Positions 33,795 to 44,677 of a stretch of DNA of 64,000 bases are shown here, piece after piece (position 1 is the first letter of the stretch; each line of letters opens with the position of its first letter). Below the pieces are notes generated by a model. It searched no databases, was not told the origin of the DNA, and saw only the letters and a program-made list of their open reading frames with translations. The stretch comes from an uncultured Acetobacteraceae bacterium (GTDB lineage: Bacteria > Pseudomonadota > Alphaproteobacteria > Acetobacterales > Acetobacteraceae): assembly GCA_903877125.1 (NCBI GenBank), contig CAIRCM010000004.1:1-64000 (forward strand), given 5' to 3'. The position numbers and the translations under genes are program-made.

Positions 33795-35279
33795 TCACCG
33801 CCGCCGAGCAGGGCGTGCCCTGTTCAGGGCGCGAGTTGCCAGTTCGAGAAGGTCGGATTCAGCGCCGGCCGGCCGCCCGGCGGCAAGCCATAAGGCCAGC
33901 AACGCCAACACGAACGAGCCGGCGCCCGCGGCGATCGCGGCGACCAATGGCATGACACCGATGGCTGGGGTCCAGCCGAGTCCCATCAGAAAAAGCCCCA
34001 CCGCCATGACCGACGCCGCCGCGGCCGGGCGCCAGACCTGACCGACGAGCGTCACCGCACCGATATCGAGCCGCCGCAGGGCCACCAGAAGGATGACAGC
34101 CTGCTCGGCGCAGATCGCCAGACCGGCGGCAAGGGCGGCGCCGGTCACGCCGAATGGGGGGATCAGCGCGAACAGCAGCGCGATTCGCAGCCCAGCACCG
34201 CCCAGCGCGATCGCCACCAGGGGCCGCAACAGGGCTCGGGCACTGAGGAAGTGCTGGCTGAGATGGCCGAAAACCAGCATCGTGCCGGCGATGCCCAACA
34301 CCTGCAGCACCGGTATCGCCGCGTCCCATCCCGAACCCAGAGCGAGATGGGTCAGCGGGGCGGCGACCGCCGACAGGCCGATCCCGACCGGAAAGGCAAG
34401 CAAGGCGGAGAAACCGATCAGGCGCAGAAAGGTGGTGCGGATATCCGCCCCCTCCTGCCCGGCGGCCGCGAAGCCGGCGAAGGCAGCGCGGCCAAGCGGT
34501 TCGATGAACTCGGTCATGGGGAGGGCGGCGATTTCGGCCCCGACGCTGTAAAATCCCAGCGATGCGGGGCCGGCGAGGCGACCGAGGATCAGGCTGTCGC
34601 TGCGATCGCGCAGCAGCGCCGCGAGGCTGAGCAGCCAAGTCCATAGGGAATAGCCGACCAGCGCCGGCCACGCGCGCAGGCTGAAGCGCGGACGCAACGG
34701 GTGCATGACATAGGTCATGATCATCCGCAGCGTGCGATTGACCAACATGCCGCAGAGCATGGCGACGTAGCTTCGCAACAGTATGGCCGCCAGAATTGCC
34801 GCGAGGATACCGCCAAACTTAGGCAGCACCATCAGCGCGAACTCCTTATGAAATGTCATGTTCCGGCGGAAATCGACGGTGCCGATATTGCTCAGACCAT
34901 CGAGCAGCGGCAGCACGGCAACGACCAGCAGCACCGGCCCGAGGCGCGATTCACCGAACAGATCCGCGGCGGGGAAAGCGGCGACCGCGACCAGAAAAGC
35001 CACGAACAATCCACGCATCGCTGTCAGGGTGAAAGCTGTGTCGTAGACCGCTCGGTCCGGGTTATGGGTCCGGATGACGGCTTCCTCGGTGCCGAGGCTC
35101 ATGAGGCCGTCGACCGACTGCATGAACCCATTGGCGAGCGCGATCAGGCCGAAATCGGCGGGCGCCAGCAGGCGCACCAGGACCAGGGTGCTGACCAGCC
35201 CCAGGGCACGCATGCCGAACCGCCAGGCCATCACCCAGCCGGCGCCTCGGGCGGTGCGGACCAGGATGGTATCGGTCAA
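33795..35279 (-). CDS. Polysaccharide (Wzx/PST-type) flippase
   Basis: A 494-residue membrane protein with about 12-14 hydrophobic segments and the opening G-A-G-W-V-M-A-W-R-F typical of the PST exporter group. It should flip lipid-linked oligosaccharide across the inner membrane. The start is a TTG (35277-35279) that overlaps the TGA of the upstream PhyH-like gene by three bases, so it is translated by coupling. The Arg-rich C-terminus (R-A-R-P-A-R-R-R) is cytoplasmic. Confidence 0.85.
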   Translation of the reverse strand: MTDTILVRTARGAGWVMAWRFGMRALGLVSTLVLVRLLAPADFGLIALANGFMQSVDGLMSLGTEEAVIRTHNPDRAVYDTAFTLTAMRGLFVAFLVAVAAFPAADLFGESRLGPVLLVVAVLPLLDGLSNIGTVDFRRNMTFHKEFALMVLPKFGGILAAILAAILLRSYVAMLCGMLVNRTLRMIMTYVMHPLRPRFSLRAWPALVGYSLWTWLLSLAALLRDRSDSLILGRLAGPASLGFYSVGAEIAALPMTEFIEPLGRAAFAGFAAAGQEGADIRTTFLRLIGFSALLAFPVGIGLSAVAAPLTHLALGSGWDAAIPVLQVLGIAGTMLVFGHLSQHFLSARALLRPLVAIALGGAGLRIALLFALIPPFGVTGAALAAGLAICAEQAVILLVALRRLDIGAVTLVGQVWRPAAAASVMAVGLFLMGLGWTPAIGVMPLVAAIAAGAGSFVLALLALWLAAGRPAGAESDLLELATRALNRARPARRR

Positions 35280-36514
35280 TCCAGAGGTTCCTGGTCGGGG
35301 TAGACGCCGGACTGAAAATAATGGCCGTCCTGGGTGTGCAGAAACGTAACCGCACCTTCGGCGTCAAGCGGTGCGACGGTGCGGGGGCCGACGACGACGC
35401 GCAGGCCGCGGCAGATGTCCAATCCGGCGGGCGTGACCGATTCGCGGATGAGATCGGAATGCCAGACGACAGCCGATCCGAATTTGGGCGCGAGCGGCGT
35501 GCGAACGAAGCCGCGGCGACGGATGGCGGTCATCAGTTGTTCGGCGTGGCTGGCTTCTTCGGCAGCGGCGATGTCCTCCCCCATCCGGCGGGCTTCCCCG
35601 GCGGACTTGAACCGGTCGCGGTATAGAAATTCGGTTTGAGGATGGCTGCCGGGGTATACGCTCATTGCCTCGCCGGCGACGGGTTCGTCCAGACCGAACC
35701 ACACGCCGGCGAAACCGCGCTGGCTGGTGTGGGGGGCGAAGCTGGAATCCTGAAACGGGGCGCGGGCGATGGGACGCAGCATGCCCTCGGTTCCGGTGAC
35801 GCGCAGCGGGCTGTCGAACAGTTCGGTCAAAAAGCGTGTTACGATCGGTGCGAGAATCAGCGCCCGTATCGCGCCGGACAGGTGATGGATGTCCAGGGCA
35901 GCGGCGGGCAGCGGTGTCAGTTCCGGTGCCCATGGCAGCGGGCCGTCGGCCAATGAGGGGCAGCGAAACCGCGCATCGGGTATGATCCCCGCGAAGGTCT
36001 GATCCAAGGCCAAGGCGGCCGGCGCCAATCGGTCGGTCGCGGTACCCAGATCGATGGTCACGTAGCCGTCGCGCACCCAGGTCCGCAGCCGTTCGGCCTG
36101 CTTGTCGGTGATACGCCCCAGGTCAAACCGGTTCTGGATCATGTCCAGCGCGTCCGGCCGGTCCGTCCACAGGCCGCCGAAGCGGGACCCGATGGCTGAG
36201 GGATCGTCCGGCCTTGGGGCCTTGGCATTGGGCAGATAGCCGCGCGCACGGCCGCGGCGGATGAAGTGACTGGCTGCATCGCCTCGGCGTGGCTCGTGCC
36301 CGAGATCGGCGGCGATAGTCGCATAGGATTTGAGATAGAAACCCGGATCGACGTCGTTTGGCTGCCGCCCTTCGCGGCGCCCGTGCTTATCGTAGTGGTC
36401 CCAGCCACTTTCGACGATTCCCGCCGCTATCGCATCGCGAAGACCGGGGTGCAGGCGCAGATAGCCGGCCTCGTCGAACAGGTCGCGGTCCTGAGGGCTA
36501 TCGGAGTTGGTCAC
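35276..36514 (-). CDS. PhyH-like dioxygenase with N-terminal Y-x-x-x-P repeats
   Basis: A 412-residue protein. Residues 15-95 hold two copies of a short unit: Y-L-x-x-x-P then H-Y-D-K-H-G-R-R-E-G-R, and F-Y-L-K-S-Y then H-F-I-R-R-G-R-A-R-G-Y. This motif is known from surface polysaccharide and S-layer proteins. The C-terminal part resembles phytanoyl-CoA-dioxygenase-type enzymes, with a possible H-x-S iron pair near H-T-S-Q-R-G and H-S-D-L near 370; assignment of the third ligand is uncertain. The start is GTG 36512-36514. It is translationally coupled to the flippase, which hints at glycan or glycolipid modification. Confidence 0.6.
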   Translation of the reverse strand: MTNSDSPQDRDLFDEAGYLRLHPGLRDAIAAGIVESGWDHYDKHGRREGRQPNDVDPGFYLKSYATIAADLGHEPRRGDAASHFIRRGRARGYLPNAKAPRPDDPSAIGSRFGGLWTDRPDALDMIQNRFDLGRITDKQAERLRTWVRDGYVTIDLGTATDRLAPAALALDQTFAGIIPDARFRCPSLADGPLPWAPELTPLPAAALDIHHLSGAIRALILAPIVTRFLTELFDSPLRVTGTEGMLRPIARAPFQDSSFAPHTSQRGFAGVWFGLDEPVAGEAMSVYPGSHPQTEFLYRDRFKSAGEARRMGEDIAAAEEASHAEQLMTAIRRRGFVRTPLAPKFGSAVVWHSDLIRESVTPAGLDICRGLRVVVGPRTVAPLDAEGAVTFLHTQDGHYFQSGVYPDQEPLD

Positions 36515-36658
36515 TGGCGTATCCCGTGGCGGCCCCCGAACATGGCGCGAGTCCGGCGACCATCCAAGTGCCGTGTTCGACCGAGCGTTTGACCCTGGCG
36601 GACCCCGCCGCTAGAAGGCGCCACTTCCTTTTATCCGCTGCCTCGGGGGCATCCCTCT

Positions 36659-36988
36659 TTGAGTACCGTGTTGTTGATCGTCCACCTGTTCGTCACCCTG
36701 GCGCTGATCGGGGTTGTCCTGATTCAGCGGAGCGAGGGCGGGGGGCTCGGCATCGGCACATCTCAGGGCATGGGCTCGTTCATGTCCGGGCGCGGAACGG
36801 CCAATCTGCTGACCCGCACGACAGCGATCCTGGCCGCGATCTTCATGGTACTCTCGCTGACGCTGGGCCTGTTGAATCGCGGCGGGAATGGGTCCCAGCG
36901 GTCGCTGCTGGATACGCCACCGCCGGCGACCACGACCGCCCCGGCCGTGCCACCGCCACCCGCGCGACCGAGCGTACCGACGAACTGA
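36659..36988 (+). CDS. secG: Protein translocase subunit SecG
   Basis: A 109-residue protein with two membrane helices around the conserved I-Q-R-S-E-G-G-G-L-G-I-G loop, plus a Pro/Ala-rich C-terminal tail. It completes the SecYEG channel. The first residues S-T-V-L-L-I-V-H-L fit the family when the TTG at 36659 is used; a GTG three codons later is the alternative. It is followed by pyrG after 89 bp, as in many alphaproteobacteria. Confidence 0.92.
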   Translation: MSTVLLIVHLFVTLALIGVVLIQRSEGGGLGIGTSQGMGSFMSGRGTANLLTRTTAILAAIFMVLSLTLGLLNRGGNGSQRSLLDTPPPATTTAPAVPPPPARPSVPTN

Positions 36989-37068
36989 CCCGGTTTTTTT
37001 GGTTTTCATCTTCTGGCGGACAATTCGGTCGGGTTAGGCTTCCCCCCGGCCGAGTCGGTCACGTATAA

Positions 37069-38709
<1,641 letters not shown>

Positions 38710-38717
38710 CGGCTCGG

Positions 38718-38741
38718 CCGCCTCCAGCGTGCTGGAGGCGG
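38718..38741. terminator. Hairpin between convergent pyrG and ridA
   Basis: A perfect 10-bp stem, CCGCCTCCAG and CTGGAGGCGG, with the loop CGTG lies 8 bp after the pyrG stop and 16 bp before the end of ridA. There is no clear U-tract on either side (GATTGTG on the plus strand), so it may work with Rho or as a 3'-end stabiliser rather than as a strong intrinsic terminator. Being palindromic it could serve both genes. Confidence 0.6.
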
Positions 38742-38757
38742 ATTGTGCCTGCCGGCC

Positions 38758-39108
38758 TTACTTGCAGGCGGTGACCATGATTTCGACCAGAACGGCGGGC
38801 GCTGCCATTTCGGCCTGAACGCAGGCGCGGACCGGGGCGCCGTCCTTGGGCAGCCAAGGGGTCCAGATCTCGTTCATCGCGGCGCGTTCCTTGATGTCCT
38901 TCACCCAGATGGTGGCCTGCAGCAGGCGCGTCTTGTCGGTGCCGTGCAGTTCCAGCATCTCGTCGATCTGGGCGAGCACGTCGGCGGTCTGACCCTTGAT
39001 GTCCTTGGACGTGTCGCGGGCGGTGATGCCCGGCAGGTAGACGAAACCATGGTATTCCACGGCTTTGGAGAGGATCGGACCGGGTTCGGTGCGGATGATC
39101 TTGGACAT
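38758..39108 (-). CDS. RidA/YjgF family protein
   Basis: A 116-residue small trimeric protein related to reactive enamine/imine deaminase RidA. G-F-V-Y-L-P-G-I-T, the L-L-Q-A-T-I-W-V-K-D stretch and C-V-Q-A-E-M-A are family positions. The usual R at the ligand-binding site appears as V-R-A-C-V-Q-A. GGGAG precedes ATG 39106-39108. It is divergent from the ABC transporter substrate-binding gene (127 bp), so shared control with the transporter is possible. Confidence 0.85.
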   Translation of the reverse strand: MSKIIRTEPGPILSKAVEYHGFVYLPGITARDTSKDIKGQTADVLAQIDEMLELHGTDKTRLLQATIWVKDIKERAAMNEIWTPWLPKDGAPVRACVQAEMAAPAVLVEIMVTACK

Positions 39109-39235
39109 AAGGAACTCCCTGGGAAACGGTGTGTCGGGGGGTTTTACGGCATCCCCGACCGGCAGGCCAGAGCCGCACTTGACCCCCCCGACCCGAGCGC
39201 ATAGGACCGGTCCGCCCCTGGGAAGGAAACACAAA

Positions 39236-40321
39236 ATGATCCGGATCGTTGTCGCCCTGCTCGTCGTTTGTCTGGGCAGTGCCGCCCGCGCGGATGACAC
39301 CGTCACATTCGGTGCGATTCTGCCCCTGACCGGTCCGGGCGGTCTTATTGGCACGCAGCAGAAGCTTGGCATCCAGTTCGCGATGGACCGGATCAACGCC
39401 GCGGGCGGCGTGCGCGGTCACAAAATCGCGGTTATCTTCGAGGATAATCAGGCCAAGCCCGACCAGTCGATCCTGAGCTTCAACAAGCTGGTCGATCTGC
39501 AGCATCTGCCGATGATCTTCACAAGCTTCTCCGGTCCCTCGCTGGCGATGGCACCGCTGGCGACGCGCAAGCACATCCTGCTGATCAACGCGGGCGCACA
39601 GGCGGACGCACTGGCCAAAGCCTCCCCCTACCTGCTGAACACCTTGCCGACGCTGGGGGACGAGGCCGGTATTCTGACCCACTGGCTGGCAAAGAGCGGT
39701 AAAACGAAAGCCGCGATCCTGTTCGAAAACAGCGCGGCCGGCATCTCCGGCCGTGACAACTACATCACCACCTACACCGCGGCCGGCGGCACGGTCGTGG
39801 CGCAGGAGCCGTCGCAGTTCGGACAGACCGATTTCCGGCCGGCCCTGTTGAAGCTCGCCGACTCGCACCCCGATGTGATGATGGTCTCGATCACCGCGGC
39901 CGTGCAGCAGATGGCGCAGCAGTTCGCGCAGTTGGGAGTGAAGTTCCAGGTCGCGGGGACGACCTTCTTCCAGGATCCGGCGCTGATCGCCGATCCCGCT
40001 GCCGAGGGCTTCGTCCATACGCAGTTGCAGAGCAAGGTCGCGCCGGAACTGGCCGCGGAATTCAAGACAAACTACCACGCGGAGATGGAATTTTTCGTCC
40101 GCCAGTACTACACCGCGAGCAATATCCTGTTCGTGGCGCTGGACAAGGTGCTGGCCGAAGGTAAGCCGGTCACCGGCGAAAACCTACGCGACGCCATTCT
40201 GACGATCAAAAAATTCGATGGCCTGGTGCCAGTGGTGTTCAACAGCAACACCGCGACGGTGCCGTTCGATATCCGTATCATCCACGACAAGCAGGACCAG
40301 TTGCTGGAAGAGATGAAATAA
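39236..40321 (+). CDS. Branched-chain amino acid-type ABC transporter, substrate-binding protein
   Basis: A 361-residue periplasmic binding protein with a Sec signal (M-I-R-I-V-V, ending A-R-A-D) and the receptor-type fold starting V-T-F-G-A-I-L-P-L-T-G-P-G. S-I-L-S-F-N-K-L-V matches the LivJ/LivK group. Its real ligand may be any small acid or amide. AAGGAA precedes ATG 39236, which was preferred to the longer upstream frame. First gene of a five-gene liv operon. Confidence 0.9.
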   Translation: MIRIVVALLVVCLGSAARADDTVTFGAILPLTGPGGLIGTQQKLGIQFAMDRINAAGGVRGHKIAVIFEDNQAKPDQSILSFNKLVDLQHLPMIFTSFSGPSLAMAPLATRKHILLINAGAQADALAKASPYLLNTLPTLGDEAGILTHWLAKSGKTKAAILFENSAAGISGRDNYITTYTAAGGTVVAQEPSQFGQTDFRPALLKLADSHPDVMMVSITAAVQQMAQQFAQLGVKFQVAGTTFFQDPALIADPAAEGFVHTQLQSKVAPELAAEFKTNYHAEMEFFVRQYYTASNILFVALDKVLAEGKPVTGENLRDAILTIKKFDGLVPVVFNSNTATVPFDIRIIHDKQDQLLEEMK

Positions 40322-40325
40322 GCCA

Positions 40326-41186
40326 GTGCTGGCACTCCAGCTTCTGGTCAACGGGCTTGTCACCGGCTGCGCCTTGGGCGTGGTCGCGATCAGCTTCGGG
40401 CTGATCTACGCGACCACCAAGCTGTTCCACGTGGCGCATGCGGGGGTTTACACGCTGTCCGGCTATCTCGCGTGGTCGCTCGTCGGGCACGGGGTGCCGG
40501 CGATCGGTGCGATGGTCGTTGCCATGGCCGCCGCGGCACTGCTGGGCGGGCTGATTCAGGGCGTGCTGTACGCCGAGCTGGAGCGGCGCAGGGCAACCCA
40601 TCTGGTGGTACTGATCGCATCGCTGGGTACCTTGGCGGTGATGCAGAACATCATCGCCGCGGTCTACACCCCCAACATCCTCCAGTTCCCGCTGCCCTGG
40701 AGCAGCCGGATGGTGAGCCTGGGCGCGGTGCGGCTGACCTGGACGCAAATTCTGACGGTTGTTCTGTGCCTGAGCGCATTCGCCGGAATCATGTGGTTTT
40801 CCCACCGGACGATCCTGGGCAAACAAATCCGGGCGGTGGCGTCGAACCCATTTTTGGCAGAGATTACCCGGCTAAGGCCGCAACGGATTTACGTCACGGT
40901 GGTGGCGATCGGATCTGCGGTGGTGGCTCTGCCGGGGATTTTAGTACCGCTGGACCTCGGGTTGCAGCCTTATAGCGGGATCACGCCGCTGCTGACAGCG
41001 ACGATCGCGATGATCGCGGGCGGAATTGGGTCGATCGGAGGATCGTTCCTCGTGGCCGTCGGCATCGCGGTGCTGCAGAACATGTCGCTGCTGATCATGC
41101 CCGGCGAATGGAGCATCGGGGTGACGTTCGGCATCTTCATCATCTTCATGCTGTTTCGGCCCACCGGCCTTTTCAAGGGGCGTTGA
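40326..41186 (+). CDS. livH: Branched-chain amino acid ABC transporter permease LivH
   Basis: A 286-residue inner-membrane permease with about eight helices and the LivH sequence G-L-I-Y-A-T-T-K-L-F-H-V-A-H-A-G. The coupling region I-T-R-L-R-P-Q-R is in the usual place before the C-terminal helices. It starts with GTG four bases after the binding-protein gene. Confidence 0.9.
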   Translation: MLALQLLVNGLVTGCALGVVAISFGLIYATTKLFHVAHAGVYTLSGYLAWSLVGHGVPAIGAMVVAMAAAALLGGLIQGVLYAELERRRATHLVVLIASLGTLAVMQNIIAAVYTPNILQFPLPWSSRMVSLGAVRLTWTQILTVVLCLSAFAGIMWFSHRTILGKQIRAVASNPFLAEITRLRPQRIYVTVVAIGSAVVALPGILVPLDLGLQPYSGITPLLTATIAMIAGGIGSIGGSFLVAVGIAVLQNMSLLIMPGEWSIGVTFGIFIIFMLFRPTGLFKGR

Positions 41187-41189
41187 GGC

Positions 41190-42053
41190 ATGGATTTTCT
41201 CTATTCCTACATCGCCCTCGCCGAAATCTACGTCCTGCTGGGCCTGTCCACCAACCTGCTGGTCGGCATCGCGGGGATTTTCACCGTGTCCCAGGCCGCG
41301 GTTTTCGGGGTGGGCGCGTATATCGTGGCGTATTGCCTGATGCACGACGTCATGGGCTTCGTTCCGGCGCTACTGGTGGCGGCGGCGATCTGCGTGGTGC
41401 TGAACGTGCTGGTCACGCTGCCGTCGCTGCGGGTTTCCGGCGATTATTTCGTGGTCACGTCATTCGGTATACAGTTGCTTGCGACCGCGGTGTTCGTGAA
41501 CTGGACGGCGGGAACCGGCGGCGCGAACGGGCTTCCGGGCATCCCCTCCCCCGATGTTTTCGGATATCAGCTCGAATCCAGCCACCAACTCGTGCTGCTG
41601 ACCACGGTCGGGTCGGCCCTGGGTTGTCTGGCGTTCTGGCTGATCATGCGCGCCCCGTTCGGGCGGCTGCTGCGCGCGATCCGGGAGGATGAGTTGGCTG
41701 TCGCCGCCGCCGGCAAAGGCGTGCTGCGCGCCAAGGTCTCGGCTGCCGCCCTGGCTGGTGCCTTCGCCGGCAGCGCGGGGGGAATATACGCAACATTTTT
41801 GAGTTTCGTCGATCCGTCGTCGTTCGACCTGGATGCCTCGATTCTGCTGCTGACGATGGTGGTGGTGGGCGGGGCTCGGACGCTCGCGGGGTCGGTGATC
41901 GGGCCGTTCCTGCTGCTGGCGCTGCCGCAGGTACTGTCGCTGATCGACATCCCCACCAGCATCGCGGCCTCCGCTCGGCAATTGATCTATGGCGTGCTGC
42001 TGATCGCGTTCATGCTGTTTCGGCCGCAGGGCTTGGCCGGAGAAAAGCTGTGA
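41190..42053 (+). CDS. livM: Branched-chain amino acid ABC transporter permease LivM
   Basis: A 287-residue permease of LivM type with about eight helices. The conserved L-P-S-L-R-V-S-G-D-Y-F-V-V-T-S stretch, G-R-L-L-R-A-I-R-E-D-E (EAA-like coupling loop) and V-V-V-G-G-A-R-T-L-A-G are seen. Three bases separate it from livH and its stop overlaps the livG start. Confidence 0.9.
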   Translation: MDFLYSYIALAEIYVLLGLSTNLLVGIAGIFTVSQAAVFGVGAYIVAYCLMHDVMGFVPALLVAAAICVVLNVLVTLPSLRVSGDYFVVTSFGIQLLATAVFVNWTAGTGGANGLPGIPSPDVFGYQLESSHQLVLLTTVGSALGCLAFWLIMRAPFGRLLRAIREDELAVAAAGKGVLRAKVSAAALAGAFAGSAGGIYATFLSFVDPSSFDLDASILLLTMVVVGGARTLAGSVIGPFLLLALPQVLSLIDIPTSIAASARQLIYGVLLIAFMLFRPQGLAGEKL

Positions 42054-42817
42054 GCGCGCCGTATCTTCAGGCAGCAGGCCTGGAAGTCGCATTCGGCGGT
42101 CTGCGGGCGTTGCGCGATTGCAGCTTCGTCGTCGATCAAGGGCGAATTACGTGCCTGGTTGGGCCGAATGGCGCGGGGAAGACCACGATCTTCAATGCCA
42201 TAACCGGATTCCTCAAACCGCAGCAGGGATCGGTTTCGTTCAAAGGCCGTATCCTGGACGGGATGAAACCGCAGGCGATCGTGCATGCGGGGATCGCGCG
42301 CAGCTTCCAAAATTTGCGGCTGTTTCAGGACCTGACGGCGCTGGATAACGTGCTGGTCGCGCTGCCCGACATGGCAGGCGAGGAGCCGTTGGGCGCGCTG
42401 TTCCGCCCGCTCCATGCCCATCGAGCGACAGGGCGGCGGCGGGTTGACGCCTTGGAGATACTGGAACACGTCGGACTGGTTGAAAAATCCCGCGAATTCG
42501 TCCGTAACCTGTCCTACGGCGAACAGAAACTGCTGACAATTGCCCGACTCTTGGCGACGGGCGCGGAGTTGCTGCTGCTGGACGAACCGGCCTCGGGCCT
42601 GTCGCATGGGGCTTTGGAGGCGCTGATGGCGCTGCTGCGGCGCCTGCAGACGGAGGGCAAGACGCTGCTGGTGGTCGAGCACAATACGCGCGTGGTCCAG
42701 AAGATCGCCGACGACGTATTGTTCCTGCATCAGGGCCACCTGATGGCCCGGGGCACGCCCGAGCAGATCATTTCGGACCCGGCGCTGGCGGAAATTTATT
42801 TCGGTGGGGCGATCTGA
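42050..42817 (+). CDS. livG: ABC transporter ATP-binding protein LivG
   Basis: A 255-residue ATPase with Walker A at 38-46 (G-P-N-G-A-G-K-T-T), the signature L-S-Y-G-E-Q-K and Walker B L-L-L-L-D-E-P. The start GTG 42050 overlaps the livM stop by four bases (GTGA), so translation is coupled. Confidence 0.93.
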   Translation: MSAPYLQAAGLEVAFGGLRALRDCSFVVDQGRITCLVGPNGAGKTTIFNAITGFLKPQQGSVSFKGRILDGMKPQAIVHAGIARSFQNLRLFQDLTALDNVLVALPDMAGEEPLGALFRPLHAHRATGRRRVDALEILEHVGLVEKSREFVRNLSYGEQKLLTIARLLATGAELLLLDEPASGLSHGALEALMALLRRLQTEGKTLLVVEHNTRVVQKIADDVLFLHQGHLMARGTPEQIISDPALAEIYFGGAI

Positions 42818-43512
42818 TGGTTCTGCGTCTGTCAGGCGTGGCCGCCGGCTATGGGCCAAAAACCGTGGTTTCGGATGTGTCGTTCACGCTGGAACCGGGG
42901 CAGATACTGGCGTTCCTGGGTCATAACGGGGCCGGCAAGACCACGACGCTGAAATCGATCATGGGACTGCTCCCCCTGCGCTCGGGTTCGGTCGCTTTCG
43001 ACGGCCAGGTGCTCGGGCGCATGTCGGTTGCGGACCGGATCGCGATGGGGTTGCGGTTGTTGCCGGAAGGGCGTGGGATTTTTCCCGATCTGACGGTGGA
43101 GGAAAACATCGACGTTGTTGCCGCCCGCAATGTCGAAGCGGGCGCGATGTTTGGGATTGCGGATGTCTACAAGCTGTTTCCAGTCATGGACGAACGGCGC
43201 GCCACACGCGCGGGCAGCATGAGCGGGGGGCAACAGCAGATGCTGGCGATGTCGCTGGCTATGCTGGGCACGCCCCGGTGCCTGATGCTGGATGAGCCGT
43301 CGATCGGCTTGGCCCCGAATTTGGTCGAACGGATGTTCGAGCAGGTGCATGACGTCTGCAAATCGCACGCGATGACGGCGGTGCTGGTGGAGCAGAACGT
43401 TGCTGCCGCCATGAAGATCGCCGATCGGGTGATCATCATGAACAATGGCGCCATCGTTTTCGACGGGTTACCGGATGAGGCGCGGGCGTCGGATTTTTGG
43501 AGTTATTTTTAA
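42817..43512 (+). CDS. livF: ABC transporter ATP-binding protein LivF
   Basis: A 231-residue ATPase with Walker A at 35-43 (G-H-N-G-A-G-K-T-T), signature M-S-G-G-Q-Q-Q-M and Walker B L-M-L-D-E-P-S. It overlaps livG by one base (TGATG). Last gene of the operon; only 39 bp separate its stop from the convergent TauD-like gene. Confidence 0.93.
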   Translation: MVLRLSGVAAGYGPKTVVSDVSFTLEPGQILAFLGHNGAGKTTTLKSIMGLLPLRSGSVAFDGQVLGRMSVADRIAMGLRLLPEGRGIFPDLTVEENIDVVAARNVEAGAMFGIADVYKLFPVMDERRATRAGSMSGGQQQMLAMSLAMLGTPRCLMLDEPSIGLAPNLVERMFEQVHDVCKSHAMTAVLVEQNVAAAMKIADRVIIMNNGAIVFDGLPDEARASDFWSYF

Positions 43513-43551
43513 ATATTATGACATCGTGACGTTTTCGGGATTACCAATCAG

Positions 43552-44628
43552 CTACAATCGCATCCCCAATGCCGCGGCCTGCCGTTGTTCATAGGATCGG
43601 CGGACGTCGTCGTAAACGTGGCCTTTGATGCCCCCCCGCACTGTTCCAGCCTCGATTGCTCGATACGCCGGTCGCCAGCTTTCCGGCAGCTCCGGCCAGT
43701 CGGGCGGGGCGAGCCATAGCCGGAACAGGCACCGTTTCAATTCGGGTTCAACGTGATCGACGAATTCGGTGCGGGAATGCAGGGTGACGTGATTGTTCAG
43801 CACTTGCATGTCCCCAGGGCGCAGATACATCGAATACATCACGTCGGGCCGGCGTAGAATCTCGTCCAGCAGGTCCAGCGCCTGATGCTGCTTCGCGGTC
43901 AGCTGCGGAACACCCTCGATGGCCTGCGCGGAGCGGAGGCGATTGCGGTTCCATTTGCTGCAAAGCACGCCCGCGGCCCGATCGTAGATCGGATTGGGGT
44001 AGAATGGTGTCTCGTCCGGCGCTTCTTCCTGCTGACGGCTGAAATAATAAGGCATATGCAGCAATTCAGCGAGGTCGGGCCGCTCCGTCGCCAGAATGTT
44101 GTGCGCGGTGACGGAACTGGAAACCATGCTCATGCCGCCCTCAGCAGCGACGTTGTAACAGGTCAGCAGGACGATATCGGCGCTGTCGGTGTGGAAATCG
44201 AGGTCGGCGTTCGACGAATACCCCCTGCCCTTCCCGGTGCGGTATACAACGCCGGCATCGCGGACGGCGGATTGGTATTGGCTCGCCTTACCTTGCGGAC
44301 GCGCGACGCCGGTGTGCAGGCCGATGGCCCAGGTCAGCAAAGCGAATTCGTCCTGCGACAGATCGTCCCTTGGGAGGCCGCGCAGGATCGCAAAGCCGGT
44401 GCCATCCTTAATCTCCCGCAAGGCGCCGGCGATTGGTGCCCAGGCCGTGCCGAGGTCGAATTCCTCACGTTTGTAGTCAAACAAGGTGCGGGCGGGATCG
44501 TGGGCTGCGCGCACGGCCTGCGTCAGGTCGCGGCGGGCGCGGTCGTCGATCTCGTAGATCCAGGTCGGACTGGCGTTCAACGACGCCACGGTCCAGGCGG
44601 CCGGCGTGTCGGCATTGATCGGCTGCAT
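43552..44628 (-). CDS. TauD/TfdA-like dioxygenase
   Basis: A 358-residue Fe(II)/2-oxoglutarate-dependent oxygenase. The metal pair H-T-D (in D-L-D-F-H-T-D-S-A-D) and the distal His in N-N-H-V-T-L-H-S-R are visible, with the arginine in C-L-F-R-L-W-L. It is longer than TauD, with about 90 extra residues at the N-terminus. ATG 44626-44628 has GAGGAAA; the frame opens earlier. The gene is divergent from the DMT exporter (49 bp between starts), so they may share regulation. Members of this longer group can act on gamma-butyrobetaine or other carboxylates; the substrate is unknown here. Confidence 0.82.
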   Translation of the reverse strand: MQPINADTPAAWTVASLNASPTWIYEIDDRARRDLTQAVRAAHDPARTLFDYKREEFDLGTAWAPIAGALREIKDGTGFAILRGLPRDDLSQDEFALLTWAIGLHTGVARPQGKASQYQSAVRDAGVVYRTGKGRGYSSNADLDFHTDSADIVLLTCYNVAAEGGMSMVSSSVTAHNILATERPDLAELLHMPYYFSRQQEEAPDETPFYPNPIYDRAAGVLCSKWNRNRLRSAQAIEGVPQLTAKQHQALDLLDEILRRPDVMYSMYLRPGDMQVLNNHVTLHSRTEFVDHVEPELKRCLFRLWLAPPDWPELPESWRPAYRAIEAGTVRGGIKGHVYDDVRRSYEQRQAAALGMRL

Positions 44629-44677
44629 CGCGTTTTCCTCGGTCGTCAATGGAACGGTCGTCCCGGTATAAGCCGCC

